From NCBI GenBank assembly GCA_013115135.1, contig JABANP010000256.1, forward strand, positions 1-64,000: DNA of 64,000 nt. The letters run 5' to 3'. The stretch comes from Perkinsus olseni. Lineage: Eukaryota; Perkinsozoa; Perkinsida; Perkinsidae. This document shows, one piece after another, positions 1 to 11,400 of this stretch. A program made the position numbers and the translations under genes. The stretch's first letter is position 1, and each line of letters begins with the position of its first letter. Below the pieces are notes generated by a model that was given only the letters and a program-made list of their open reading frames with translations, ran no database searches and was not told where the DNA came from.

Positions 1-671
1 GTTAGCGGACTTGCCGTTGGAGCGTGAAATGTTTAACCCTGAATCAGAGACAGCCCATAAGCCATGAAGCATGATGAAAACAAGACGCGGCACTGCCACA
101 GTGGCCTGTGTACGCGGTGCCATGCATGAACTAATAAGAACGAGGTGGTAGATCAGCGAACTAGGGAAGACCCCACAGAGATTAAGATACGCCGCACCTC
201 CAGAATCGTAAGTAGTGTGGTTAACGTCCCCACTCTGCACCAAGTCTTACCAAGTCGGCAAGCAATCTGAATGGAATGCTTCCTTCGATTCTCGGCACTT
301 CCCCTCGTCCTAAAAAGGTGCAGTCCGTGTCGTAGTAGCCTTGACGCGGGAAAGACCCGTCACGGTTCGGGCGGGCGGAGTGCGCTCACTTCATTGTTGT
401 CGGTAAGGCATTGAAAAAAATCATCGCGTGCTTTCCAGCACTTCTCCCTCCTGGCTACTCCCTTAACTGTGGCTTCAGGTGGTGATGTAGATCGTGGATC
501 CATAGCGATGCACAGGTACTATGATTACCTGACTAACTAAGCCAAATGCGCACCATGCCCTGTACGAAGGGTAGCAACCGGGACACCACTCCTCATGATT
601 AACACAGACAGTGATAGGGTGTGGAGAAAGCGGCCTGATTGCTCTGGCACGATAATTGGATAGGATGATAA
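1..671. other. intergenic, no gene seen
   Basis: I see no convincing coding exon, RNA gene or repeat here. It holds the 3' flank of the SERINC gene on the minus strand. A short minus-strand open frame at 475-762 overlaps the SERINC stop in another frame and looks like a shadow. Confidence 0.5.
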
Positions 672-1847
672 TCAGAACTCCCGGCCTGTTACTACGAGTG
701 GTGCCACAAGGGTCCATCCATACAAAAACGTCACAGTGACTGCCGCCGTCGGACAGAGCCACTCAGGCAGTACCCCCGCCATAGCTGGTCCCAAGTACAG
801 GCCGATTAGCGTACCACACAAGTGGAGGAGTGCCAGAGACTTCGCCGTTTCACTGTCGGGAGGGTCTCGTTGACTCGATTCGGGCTGGGCGACGTTCGTG
901 AGCGATTCACTGAGGCGCACACTAGAGTCGTTCCCATTGACTGAGGCCCCTCCCTTAGCAGCTTTAGTCATGGCATAGACGGTGGTCAATGCATAGAGCG
1001 TCCATCCAACTATCCCTTGCAGTCCAGAGGATGCTGACAACCAAGCTGAGTATGCGAACATGAGGGAAGAAGGGAGCAGCGCACCGTGGGGAATGTACTC
1101 GGTCAGGGAAGCAACAAGACAAGCCACCTGTAGTAAGAGGACCACAGCGAACCACAGACATCGAGTGAGACTAAGGTAGAAGTAGTAGCAACCGAACGCC
1201 AAGAATAATACAGAGAATAAGATAATTGCTGCAAACCAAACTCTACTCAGAGTTTCATTATCACTGTACTCGTTCTCTGCGTTTTCCACCCATGCCTCGT
1301 TCCAGGAGTACGCCAAATCAATGAGCATAACCTGTTGCATTAATACGTAAATAATACATGCTGGTACGAGTGTTACAAATAGGAAATGGAACATATCGTT
1401 TGGCGCAAAGCACAGGGCAAATGCTATCACTGGTATCATCACGAATTTGAGAACGAAGTACCGATTGTTGGCCCTTCGTGCCAAGCTATCCCCACAAGTA
1501 CACAGGAGCAGGATAGTCACATGCATGAGTGTGTAAGTGCATGTTATTCGCTGAATGATGCCAGCATAGAAGCAGGATTCGACCCCAACCTCACCATCAT
1601 CAACCCTCCTACATTCCCCTATACCAGGTAAGTAGCCAAACCACCACTGCAAGTCTTTATTGCTTCCAAATAGAGAACCCATGCTGAGGGCCAGAATGAT
1701 AGTATAAAGATTGAGTATTAGATATCCAATTCTTGAGGCATCCTGCTTCAATGTACCGACTCCCAGTGCCTTCGCACAGCATGTGCCGGTGAGAGAGCCC
1801 AAGCAGGAGGTCAGGAAGGAGCCTGCCATCGAGAATATGGCTCCCAT
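672..1847 (-). CDS. SERINC/TMS1 family multipass membrane protein
   Basis: Single-exon gene of 391 residues. Members of the serine incorporator family (TDE1/TMS1) are multipass membrane proteins of the endomembrane system linked to serine-lipid supply and lipid scrambling. The N-terminus has the family signature MGAIFSMAGSFLTSCLGSL followed by a Cys pair. About ten hydrophobic segments follow, and the protein ends with the typical WTLVAPLVVTGREF tail. Length is slightly short for the family (usually 400-470), mostly through shorter loops. The ATG at 1845-1847 is chosen because the family signature begins at that methionine. The gene has no introns, unlike most of its neighbours. Identification is strong; the substrate in this organism is not known. 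Confidence 0.93.
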   Translation of the reverse strand: MGAIFSMAGSFLTSCLGSLTGTCCAKALGVGTLKQDASRIGYLILNLYTIILALSMGSLFGSNKDLQWWFGYLPGIGECRRVDDGEVGVESCFYAGIIQRITCTYTLMHVTILLLCTCGDSLARRANNRYFVLKFVMIPVIAFALCFAPNDMFHFLFVTLVPACIIYVLMQQVMLIDLAYSWNEAWVENAENEYSDNETLSRVWFAAIILFSVLFLAFGCYYFYLSLTRCLWFAVVLLLQVACLVASLTEYIPHGALLPSSLMFAYSAWLSASSGLQGIVGWTLYALTTVYAMTKAAKGGASVNGNDSSVRLSESLTNVAQPESSQRDPPDSETAKSLALLHLCGTLIGLYLGPAMAGVLPEWLCPTAAVTVTFLYGWTLVAPLVVTGREF

Positions 1848-2118
1848 GATAGCTCAGTGAAACCTTCTGAACTCTAAGAGTGTGGTATGCAGCTCCACTA
1901 ATTATCGGACTAACGCAACATTCGGAGAGTATATAAATACTTGCAGCAAATAACCTAGAGCTATAACTTACAAGGATTACAGTAACATCAAAAGCAATAT
2001 TACGAGCATCATTAAGGCTTCACGTGGCCCCGGGCCTCGGTCTTAAGGATCCATAACTTACTGTACAGTGGCCGTTAGAGAGCGGATAGATAAAGAAAAC
2101 AGTGCGCATCGAGTTCAT

Positions 2119-3007
2119 CTACGCTGAGCCGAAATGAGCGTAGAAATCAACAGCGATAACGGCTGCACTACAAAGACCAGTTAGAGCTGTAGTTCTAATA
2201 GGATCGTTGCCGAGCATGCGATGAGCCTCGGGCGCTATGTCCATAACTACGGCATACCCCATACATCCAGCAGCTGCTGCTAACCCTGTAGCAACTAAAG
2301 TTGGTGATACCGACAGTACACGTGTGGAGAGCAAGAACGCTGGCAGGGCCGAGATGGGCTGGGGCAAGTTAGCTATGAACGCGAAGACTGCTCCTTCGAG
2401 AGGCGTCATGCCCTTGGCGATGAATGCCAAACAAAGGGCGGCGCCCTCGGGGATATTATGGATCGCTATGGAGCTGAAAACTAGTCCCCCAAGATGGGAC
2501 TTATCCGAGGCTGACGATAAACCGAGGCAAAGGCCCTCTCCTAAGGAGTGGACCATCATTCCCAGTAAAACGACTGCGGCTCTGCTAGCTCGGGCACCCT
2601 TCAATGAGCCAAGGTGCTCCAGAGGGTTGGCAGTAAAGAACTTGTCAACTGTTAGCATGAGGCTTACGCCAATAGCCAGACCGGTAGCGATCCCTAGGAG
2701 GTTAGAGCTAGTAGAGAAGGCTTCGCACATAAGTACCGCACTGCATACGGTCATCATGCCTGCTGCTACAGCAACGCATACCTAACAACAGGATGCTCTC
2801 AAGGTGTTTAACGAGACGGGAAAAACACTGCCTGTGCGCTTGACGGCGACCCCCCCCCAACCCTACTACCCCCGACATCTTGTCGTTCAAAGTTCCTATA
2901 AAACCCAATGAAAAGGAACCGAGGAGAGTGGTGCCCGCTGTCAAGCAGCAGTACAGAAGGAAGCCTACAGCTGATATAGGAGCCTCCGTGTCATGGTGTG
3001 GGGTCAT
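2119..3007 (-). CDS. ZIP family (SLC39-like) metal transporter
   Basis: Two exons, 2870-3007 and 2119-2781, joined in phase 0 across an 88-nt GT-AG intron (2782-2869), giving about 266 residues. ZIP proteins move zinc or other divalent metals into the cytosol. The HNIPEG motif in the fourth transmembrane helix and the HSLGEG motif about 40 residues later-type pairing (here HSLGEGLCLG precedes SIAIHNIPEGAA) are the metal-binding signatures. Eight hydrophobic segments can be traced. It is shorter than animal ZIPs and lacks a long His-rich loop, so it resembles the compact GufA/ZupT-like group. Exon 1 supplies the first helix and was chosen because its ATG at 3007 opens directly into a hydrophobic stretch. 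Substrate metal cannot be told from sequence alone. Confidence 0.9.
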
Positions 3008-3022
3008 TGAGGAAGATAAGTG

Positions 3023-3205
3023 ATGGCTGAGGGAATGGGCATTATTGCCGACGACACAGTTGATCAGACCCGACAGCTCGACTTAGATGAACTGCTAGCG
3101 GAACTCCTTTGTTCTATCACCAAAGTATCAAATTGCCCGCATCTTGCTCGTTGGGGTCGCAAGAACGCAACTCAGCGCATTTTTGATTTCCAGGGCGAGC
3201 GCTAA
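3023..3205 (+). CDS. possible small ORF, 60 aa, unknown
   Basis: An ATG-started frame of 60 residues, acidic at first (DLDELLAELL) and basic later. Its ATG lies only 15 bp from the divergent start of the ZIP gene, so a real gene here would share the promoter. It may instead be the first exon of a longer gene, but I could not join it to a later exon. No family recognised. Confidence 0.22.
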   Translation: MAEGMGIIADDTVDQTRQLDLDELLAELLCSITKVSNCPHLARWGRKNATQRIFDFQGER

Positions 3206-3984
3206 ACCAAAACGTCCCGGAAGAAGTTGGTGATTGGTGTTGCCCTCACAGGTCTCTACGCGTCAACGTCGCGTGAGGGTGGCCGGGGTTTTCCCGGTAC
3301 GAAGTAGAGATCGAACCTGCCATACCCATACGTCCCCCTTGCTGGTGACTCGGTATTGGTTGGGCCCTCCCTTACTACACAATTTTTTTTCACCATCTAA
3401 TCATCTGGGTTTCCGCAATCGCAGTTGTTGGTCCTGGGACTACTTGATCCTCTTTTCACCTTCTTTCTCCCTCATGCCTAGTAGGCTGCCCAGTGTGGCA
3501 TGCCTCCCTCCTCGCCTTCCCTGGCTGCACGACGTAGTTGTGACGAAGTTCCTCTCAAGAACCTCCGAGCTGATGATGAGAGATTGATTAACCTCTGTTG
3601 TTTCAAGGCTCTATGGTTGGGTCTAACCATATCGGGATCCGCTTGCGCGGGTCGTGTGATGGGCGATAAGCTTTGAGCTTGTAATGCCCAGGCAATAAAG
3701 TTTGAATTGAATTGAATTGAATTGAATTGATTGGTGTTGGCCCGCTTATGACCATTAAGCGGCTCCATTCACATAGGCTTAGATGTCGAGCAGACAAGTC
3801 TACGGACTTGCGACAGGAAGTCGGGTTACCTACATCGCATTCGGGAAATCATCCGGTGTTTCGTGATTTTTCTTCCGCTCCTTGAGTCGCCCGTTCCGGT
3901 TCATAAGTGTTGTGTTGATTAGTCGAGCAGCAGCTGGCGTGATGGCAGCGGCTTATAGGTTATGACCGGACGTGTTCAGCAGCG
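3206..3984. other. intergenic with a pentanucleotide repeat
   Basis: No convincing exon. Two pyrimidine-rich stretches occur near 3380-3480. Five perfect GAATT units lie at 3704-3728. Overlapping short open frames on both strands across this repeat are repeat-driven and are not called. Confidence 0.45.
3704..3728 (+). repeat. (GAATT)5 microsatellite
   Basis: Five exact tandem copies of GAATT followed by a partial GA. Seen directly in the sequence. Confidence 0.95.
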
Positions 3985-6143
3985 ATGGCTAATGCATGCA
4001 TGGGATTGGTAGTTACTCGAGCTCCCAATCTGCATCAAATGAGCTCCTCAGTTGACAGTGACTCGACGCAGCCTACCTCAGCACAGAAGCGCCCTCGTAC
4101 AGAGTCAATAGGCCACAGTGGGCGGGTTTACACGCCTGAGGGGCTAAAGCCCTATCTTGAGGTCATAGAGAGGTGCTGTTCTGATGACAACCTGATGGAG
4201 CCAACTGTTGCCTGCTTGAGTAATGATGATGCACGCAAAGCATTTGACGATATCACCGGAGCCGCAGGAAGGCAGACATGGTAGGCCGAATGGCAATGCC
4301 TGAGGGAGGAGCTTTCATGACGGCAGCCGTTGGGATAGCTCACACTTCTTCAGGCAGAACTACGGCAAGCTTACTGTTCATCTCCCCCAACTGGAGTCAT
4401 TAGTGTCTATTATCCTAAAGAGATTTCAACCCGGAGAAGATACTTTGCTGTTCGAGCTCGGGGCCGGCAAGGGACTCCTGGGAAGGATGGTGTCGGATAT
4501 GTCTGGCTGCAGGTGATAGGAATTTAGACCCGTGCCTGTCCTGTCTGATTTGCTGTTGATCAGGCATCTAGCGTTAGACTGTCGGAACATTACAAGTGGC
4601 TATGACGGAGAAGTAAATGAGGAATGCAAAGATGATGGAAGCGAGAGGTCAGAGGAGTGCAATGATGAAAGGGAGGGACCAGAGGAGGCTTCAAGTGGAG
4701 CTGGAAAGACTATAAGGGTGATACTCGGCGTGGTCTTGTCTCTACTTCGGTTGGACTAAACTCTGCCACGCAAACGGATCTCCGCGCCTGTACTCGTGCT
4801 TCGCGTCCAGTGAGATCTGTGTAAGGCGACCTAAAAATTGTGAGGTGTGCCCTACCTGAATCATTCTCGGGATAGCACTTAGGAGAAATGGCAGCTTTGC
4901 TTGTGCAGCGCAGGCTGTGCTCCGCATCGGGCCTTGTTCAGTTCCGTATATAGACGCGCTATTTGTGGCTGTTAGCTGTTGTCGTTGTCGCCTTCTTGGA
5001 GGAAGAGGTTATCCGTGTTACTACTACTATACAGGTACGGGCAGATGTCACTGCCACCGATCTACGGGCCGTAGTCGACGCTCAATGCAAGAAGATGAAG
5101 GAGGATGGCATCAAGAACCCTAAGGTGGTAATATGCTAGCCATCTGCTCTTGAGGTCTTTGTCGGAAGGTACTCTTCATTGCTAAGCACTTGTGTGGCAA
5201 TGGCACTGATGCCGCTGTGGATGGCATCGCCCCTCTACTCCGACCTGATGCTGGGGGCACCGACTGGACGGTTCGAGGAGCAGTACTAGCACCCTGCTGC
5301 CACCCCAAAGCTAAACTCGATGCTTTTGCATGTAGCCACGGGCTGGTAATGAGATAGAGCTTAGTGCTGAGGACCTCAGGCCTGGAGTCTGACTTGTCTA
5401 CAATGGACCAGCTGGAGGGAGAATCTGGACACGAGTGGCGGAAGCAGGTGTGGGACATTCTAATGCAGCTCTTGTAGTACTTCATAATGGTCAAGGGGGA
5501 GAGGACTAAGCCTGTCGCTCACGCAGGTATATGTCTAAGCTGGGAGGAGCTTTGAAACCCTCGGATTGCAGCTCATGGTCAGCCATTACCTCATCCTTCA
5601 CTTACTCTCAATTACGTGAGAATCCCATGGGCGACTATGCTGGCCCGTCTCTGTGCTCGTACGGGCACGTGGTCATGGCCTGGTCCTTCAGTCGTTGATA
5701 CCTCCTCGCGTTACCTAGATAGCCCGCTTCAGGCCGACTTGGTCGGAAGTGTCGTTTGTTTTTGGAGTCGGCCAGAGGGCGCAAGCTCGTATCTGAGGGT
5801 GCCGCTGGTGCTGTGGAACTTGTCCAGTAACAAGGCACTCGTCCGAGTGTGGTTGAGTTATCAACTCCGAGTAGATACGCGCCTCAAAATGTCACACCCG
5901 ACAACCTGGCAATAGTCTATGATGCTGCTGGCAAGTACGACATACAGTGGAACCCCGTGTTCCCGGGGGCCGTCGTCATTAGAGTAGTCTCCATGGTGGT
6001 AGTCTGGATGAGGGGGCGATCGCTGCGTGCAGGTTTTGATGGATCAGAGCAGTAAGAAGACGGTCACGCTGCCCAAGCGGCTCTCGGAGTACATCCTAGG
6101 GATGAAGTCAAAGAATACAGAATGGCAGAAGCTGGTCAAGTGA
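3985..6143 (+). CDS. TRM13-like tRNA 2'-O-methyltransferase
   Basis: Multi-exon gene for a TRM13/CCDC76-type enzyme, which 2'-O-methylates position 4 in the acceptor stem of some tRNAs. Exons 3985-4280, 4354-4512 and from 4564 join cleanly across introns of 73 and 51 nt. The SAM-binding motif reads LLFELGAGKGLLGRMVSDMS. Further on come VLFIAKHLCGNGTD (about 5170-5210), the conserved TRM13 block, and a CCH motif (LAPCCHPKAKL). The tail has a basic helix RKCRLFLESARGRK near 5750 and YAPQNVTPDNLAIV near 5890, which fits the usual TRM13 C-terminus after a roughly 36-nt intron. The extreme end (to the TGA at 6141-6143) is not recognised and could be lineage-specific. The N-terminal CHHC/CCCH zinc finger of other TRM13 proteins is not visible. 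Middle exon limits are approximate. Confidence 0.82.
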
Positions 6144-6311
6144 GGGGGCATGGATGGCGGTATACGGATCGTCCAGTGTTACACTTACGGGCATCAACGC
6201 ATCATACCTCAGATTAGCGTATCCCATCTCAATCTCGGACCTCGAGTGTAGTTCTCCTAGCGGCTGTGTGCAGATAGAGTCGGCTGTCTTGGTGCTGGCG
6301 CATGATAAGAG

Positions 6312-7073
6312 TCAAGTGGTAGTATTGGGTCGTATGGGTGGGATCGGCGAGACGTCGCATGTCATGAACCACAATACGTATTGGACATGGAGATCGATGC
6401 AACTTGGCATACTACTCCCCTCCCATTGTGGTACCGGCATGTAGTAATCATGCAGGATGCATAGACAGTACCCCACTGACCTGAGTAGAAATATTCGACT
6501 GCCCATCAGTAGATTCTGCACATTATAACCCTGCTCAGTCACTGTGGGCGCACCCTCCTCGAACATTCGTTTATAGTGTACGGTGGGCCACTGTACACTG
6601 AGAGTACCACTCGAGTAATGGATGGTCGTCAGTCTAACCGTAGTCAGTGATATGCACTGAGAACTACCGGCTTTGTGCTCATCAAAGTCGCCACTAAGCT
6701 TCAAATGCGCGGGGCCGGTAGACACACTGCTTTGGCTTATCATGTTGGCGGCCTTCTCGCAGGCACCCCTCATTTCCTTACTCGTGAAGGATCCGCTGGT
6801 CAAGAGGGTTGTGTCCATGATGTATCCGATCACACACTTGGAGGGAGACGGCCATGTTATCTCACCAGACCTTCCACCAGACCAGTTGCCCATCCGAACT
6901 TGTGCTGCTCCCAACTCTCTACAGCTTAACAAGCACATATGCAACGGTAAGCTACAGCAGTCCAATGCACCTATACCTGCCTCATCAGATGAGAACTGTG
7001 GAAAGGACGGAGTCGTCTGTACTAAGCTGAGCCCGACGAAGTTCGTGAGCGTGTACTCCGGTGTCCAGTTCAT
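6312..7073 (-). CDS. hypothetical protein, about 253 aa
   Basis: A long open minus-strand frame (open from 7142, first ATG at 7073) with no stop for over 800 bp. The protein is Ser/Thr-rich with a few Cys and Trp residues and has no clear signal peptide or membrane helix. Plus-strand frames at 6154-6444 and 6673-7125 share one phase but are broken by several stops between them, so the minus frame is preferred. No family recognised. Either strand remains possible. Confidence 0.4.
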   Translation of the reverse strand: MNWTPEYTLTNFVGLSLVQTTPSFPQFSSDEAGIGALDCCSLPLHMCLLSCRELGAAQVRMGNWSGGRSGEITWPSPSKCVIGYIMDTTLLTSGSFTSKEMRGACEKAANMISQSSVSTGPAHLKLSGDFDEHKAGSSQCISLTTVRLTTIHYSSGTLSVQWPTVHYKRMFEEGAPTVTEQGYNVQNLLMGSRIFLLRSVGYCLCILHDYYMPVPQWEGSSMPSCIDLHVQYVLWFMTCDVSPIPPIRPNTTT

Positions 7074-7453
7074 CGATAGTATCGATCCATGGCCGGTAGA
7101 CGCTAAGCCTACATGCTGTAAGTAACACGACGCTCGGTGCACTCATGACCCTGCTTAATGATCTGGGCCTAAGGTACTTTTGGGTGGTCCATAGTCTCCC
7201 CGTACAGAATGGGATCCCTCTCTCCTGAGGAAGACACAGACCGCCAAGTGAGTCCGGATAGCGCTCTTGTGGATGGTAGCCTTTCTGTGTGAGACAGATT
7301 GGATCTCAACTGCTGTTTAGCTGATTCCATGCCCAACAACCGCCGTTGAGGGTTCCACTCGTGAATAGTTGCCGCCTACCGCAGTTGCTTGCGTGCTGCG
7401 TATGCTGTTATTGTCATCACGCTCGGCCGCTTTGACGTAGGTACGCTGCTCGC

Positions 7454-8303
7454 GTGTATGAGCTAACAACGCGATTCGGCGTCAACATATCAAGCGACAC
7501 ACGATTCTACATGATATGTGATAAGAAGAAGGACAGAACCGAGCTTGAAGAAGCTATCGAGTCCCGTCGAGGTGCTCCTGCTGCTGCTGCACGAATAGCT
7601 CGTCATGCCTCTCGGGATACTTCCACTCGGGGTTCGGTCTGTCCTGGCGCATTCTCAGGAGATCTTCCTCATGATCCGTGTCTCAGGAGTCCTGGTTGAT
7701 GACCTGAGTGATGCCAATCTCCTTGTGGTGGAGATCCCTAGCCAGAGGCACGATGCAATACTGCGCCGTACTAGCGAGGCGCTTCAGGTAAGATTAACCT
7801 CAACTTGAGCGACCCTAGCGTTCATCATCACGGGCCTTCGTGGCTTCCATGTCCCCATGTGATGGCAGGCTTGCAAAGACGGCACTGCGGTTGTTGCTCG
7901 ACTGAATGTCAATGGTATCCGAGGGCACACCCTCAAGAAACAAGACAAGGATCTTCGGAAACTAACGGTGAGCTGCCGCTTCACAATGCTGCTCTTTGTT
8001 AGATCTCGCAAAGGCTTTCGGCAGTGATGGGACGTGCTCGTGTGTCGCAATCATTATAATTCCAGGTCGGAGCCGTCCGCAGCACCTGCATCGATATCCG
8101 CATCAATCACCTAGTTACTGATAAGGAATTAGAACGTGAGTCTTCCCCTCATCTCCTTGATCTCTCCAATCCTCACGACTTCTGCGACGTCGTATTCCCA
8201 AGGTACACTACTAACGACTGTGAAGCACAGGTCGCCGGCAACCCAAGACTGAGGAGCTCTCGTCTATTCACTACGTGTTCATCGGTTTCTTCTCATACCG
8301 GTA
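7454..8303 (+). CDS. hypothetical multi-exon gene
   Basis: Exons can be followed on the plus strand. A Lys/Glu and Ala-rich exon (contains TELEEAIESRR) lies near 7454-7620, an exon with LLVVEIPSQRHDAILRR near 7720-7790, and one with DGTAVVARLNVNGIRG near 7877-7968. It continues with VGAVRSTCIDIRINHLVT after an intron ending TTCCAG, then a last exon ending at the TAG at 8301-8303. The first ATG was not fixed: the open frame at 7454 begins with GTG, so an upstream exon is likely. I do not recognise the family. Confidence 0.45.
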
Positions 8304-8470
8304 GCACTGTGTTCTCCTAGATTTGATCCAATATGGTGGCTTGGAGGGACTGGATTTAGAAAGAGACGCTGATCCAGATGGTTGTTATGGCTCAGTCACC
8401 GTTTTTGTTTTCTGTTGTTGTTGTCTTCTCCTGCACAATATAGTGCAGTATAGTGAGTAGTATCATCATC

Positions 8471-11400
8471 ATGTGGGATTGGAAGAAGGTCACTACTGCC
8501 TACAATAAAGTCGCCAATTCCGAGTTTGTCAACCAATCCTTGCAGTCGTTACAGGATGCAAAGGCGAAGGTGAGGCTCTCCGTCAAGGATGGCGAGACCC
8601 CAATAGTTATGGCCATCAGGTGGATACGGCCTTCGAGGAGGCGATGAAGCAGAACAGTGCTCAGCTTCCACAAGGGTCGTCAACGTCATCATCATCAACA
8701 GCGGCACGCTACCATGGCGATCAGCTCACCGTGGCTCCAGCGTTCGACTCGGATTTCCCTGTCCTTGGGCCATCACCCCCGCCGCCTTCCGCACGGCAGG
8801 AGCGCTCCCCTCGCCGGGAAGTTTCCAAGGCTCGGGAAGCTCGGAGATCCGGTAGAAACGCAGATCGAGGCTCCCGGCCAGGCACAGACTGTCCTATCAG
8901 GTGAGCCGACGACCCAACAGAACGCCTCCAAGGGCCTCTTCGACGATGATGAGTTCGACGTTTTCATGCTGGGGGAAGGAGACACCAGCCATGCTGCCCA
9001 AAGCAGCCGCCTCACATCTGCGCCACACCCCAAGCATGATGAAGCCAGTTGGGTCAAGGATAGTAGCCTATCGCCTGATGCATTACCTAGACCATCACCG
9101 CCGAGCATGAGTGGTAACATCCAAGACATCCTCGATACTACGGGCTCGTGGAATGGCGGAGGGTCATCAGGGGTACAAACAGCAGCAGCAGATGCGCCCT
9201 CGTCTGGAGGGGACCTCATCAGTAATGATCTGCTGTCGGGAAGCGAGAGGGAATCTTCACAGCCCTCATCCGCCACTCCCATCGCAGTAGAGGCCCTGGT
9301 CGAGAGTGGCAAGGATGTAGAGGGGCATCGTCATCATACGGAGAATCCCCAGCTGGCCCTGGCTGCGAGGGAAGCACCCACCGCGCTGACGACAAGCAGT
9401 GCTCACCTTGAGGATCAGGCGGTGGCTCCGGCCGCACTTAGTGAGAGCGGAGGTAGCACTGGCACCATGTCCCAGACGACGGAGAAGGGAACAGAGGTCG
9501 TTCAGGCGGGGACACCTCGTATGGCGGGAGCACCACCTCTACCGGGGGAGCCTGCGAGTCCATTGAACGAGGATAATACTTCCTTGGCCAGCCGGTCCGA
9601 GGCCGAATTGAAGCCCAGCGAGGCCGAGCTGGAGCTCAGCGATGAACAAATCGTCCCCTCTAGCCAGGAGCCTCTTCTACAGTTTCAACCGGTCGATGCG
9701 TACACAGCATCGACTGATGCGCTTGTCTCTGTAGAGACGATTCAAGCACCTCGACCAACCGAGCCATCTGCCGACCAAGTGAGTTCGGGAAGCGCTGGGC
9801 TCAATGATACCGCCACCCTCCCATCGGGGGCGCCATCGGATGAGCTACCTGCTAGTGCTGACGAGAGCTCCACACCCCCTGAAGTACCGGCGTTGGGAGG
9901 CCCTTCCGATATAGAAGGTGTGGATGGAGACCAACGGGGTGCAGCTGCTGCTGCTGGTGAGCCTGCTGAGAGTAGTGATGCGCAATCACACAGCCTTCAT
10001 GCAATAAACCACAAGGAGTCGACAGTTGATGAGATAACCGGGCCCACATCGGAGGCACAGGCAACGACAGGTGGATCGATTCCATCTGAACCTGAGAGTC
10101 GCCCTCAGGATGTTGCTTCTAGTGAGGATAATATGGAGGGTGGCGTCGAACCTACGGATGGGGATGCTAATACAGAGGAGGCACCGAAGGAGATGGGAGA
10201 AGACTTGACGGGCCGGCTCAACGCAGAGGCCACCGACGCGACCGCTCTCAGTGAAATCGATGACCGTTCGCCTGGACTATCAGGTGTTAACGAGATACCA
10301 TCGGATTCTCATACTGGGGTATCAGAGGGAAGGGAGGCTCCCATCGATACTGATGCGGGTTCGGTGTTTGCTCAGAGGTCGGATTCCCAATGCAGAGCGT
10401 CCCAAAACGAAGAGTTGCCCGACCTCGTTGCGAAGTCCCAGAGCCCTTCACGTCGAGGAGATACTTCCGCCATGTCCGACAGTGGAGACAAATTGAACTC
10501 TGAGCATGATGATGAAGAGGTGATGAGTCAAGGAGCGGGCGATAGCGGAGCGGGAGGGGCCGACCTGAGCCTCAGGGACATGTCGGAAGGGGAGGATAAT
10601 GATGCGAGCCCCGCCGCGGAGAGCTCGGAGGGCGGTTCTCGCGATGCGCTAGAGACAGCCACCACGGCTGTCAATGTCAGCGACAAAAGTTGCCCTGCGA
10701 CGCAAGCTGATTCGGAGTTGTTGATCACGGCCGCAGAAGGTGCACCTTCGGTTGCGGCAAGAGGCAGCTGTCCTGAGCAGACCTCTACTGGTGAACAGGA
10801 GGGAGCTAGTGGCATAGCAGGGCCACAGAAATCTGAGGAAGAAGTGCGAGAGGCGACAGCAGGGCATGGTGATACTTCCGGCACCGGCAAATGCTCATAT
10901 GTTGGAGAAGCTCCATCGGAGATACTAGAGGGGATCGATATTCCCGAGTTGTCTGATTCCGCTGCTGCTGGTCCTACGCAAGAGTACAGTGCATCAGCCC
11001 CGGCCGTTGAGGGAGAGGATGTTGAATACGAAGACTTGGGCCCTGTCGGACGAAGGCTTATGAGCATGGAAGGATTCATTGACACGGTCAGGGACAGAGC
11101 TGGCTCGACCTTCAGCAGTCGAGCAAGATCCAGCAGCGACACAGAGAAAGAACAGGCGAAGATGACCGGTCCGAGGGAGGACGAGTCATCAGTGCTCGAG
11201 GACTTGACGAGCAACCTCCTGGAGGACAGCAAAGGCAGCGGTGAGGATGTGGAGCATATAGTACTAGGCGAGGGGTCTCCTGCGGTAGCAGACGCCAACA
11301 AAGACGAGGACGCAGGGCATAGCTCCACGGGAGAGTCGAGAAGCGGAGAGGAGCACGAAGTGAACTTAGTGGGACTGGAGTCCTCGGAAGGCAAGGACGC

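Noticed and set aside
3603..3797. Overlapping open frames across the GAATT repeat
   Set aside because: The reading frames are kept open by the repeat itself and give low-complexity peptides with no start context.
6673..7125. Plus-strand Cys-containing frame of 150 codons
   Set aside because: Lacks an ATG start and is separated by stops from the only frame it could join; the longer minus frame is preferred, although this one is not fully excluded.
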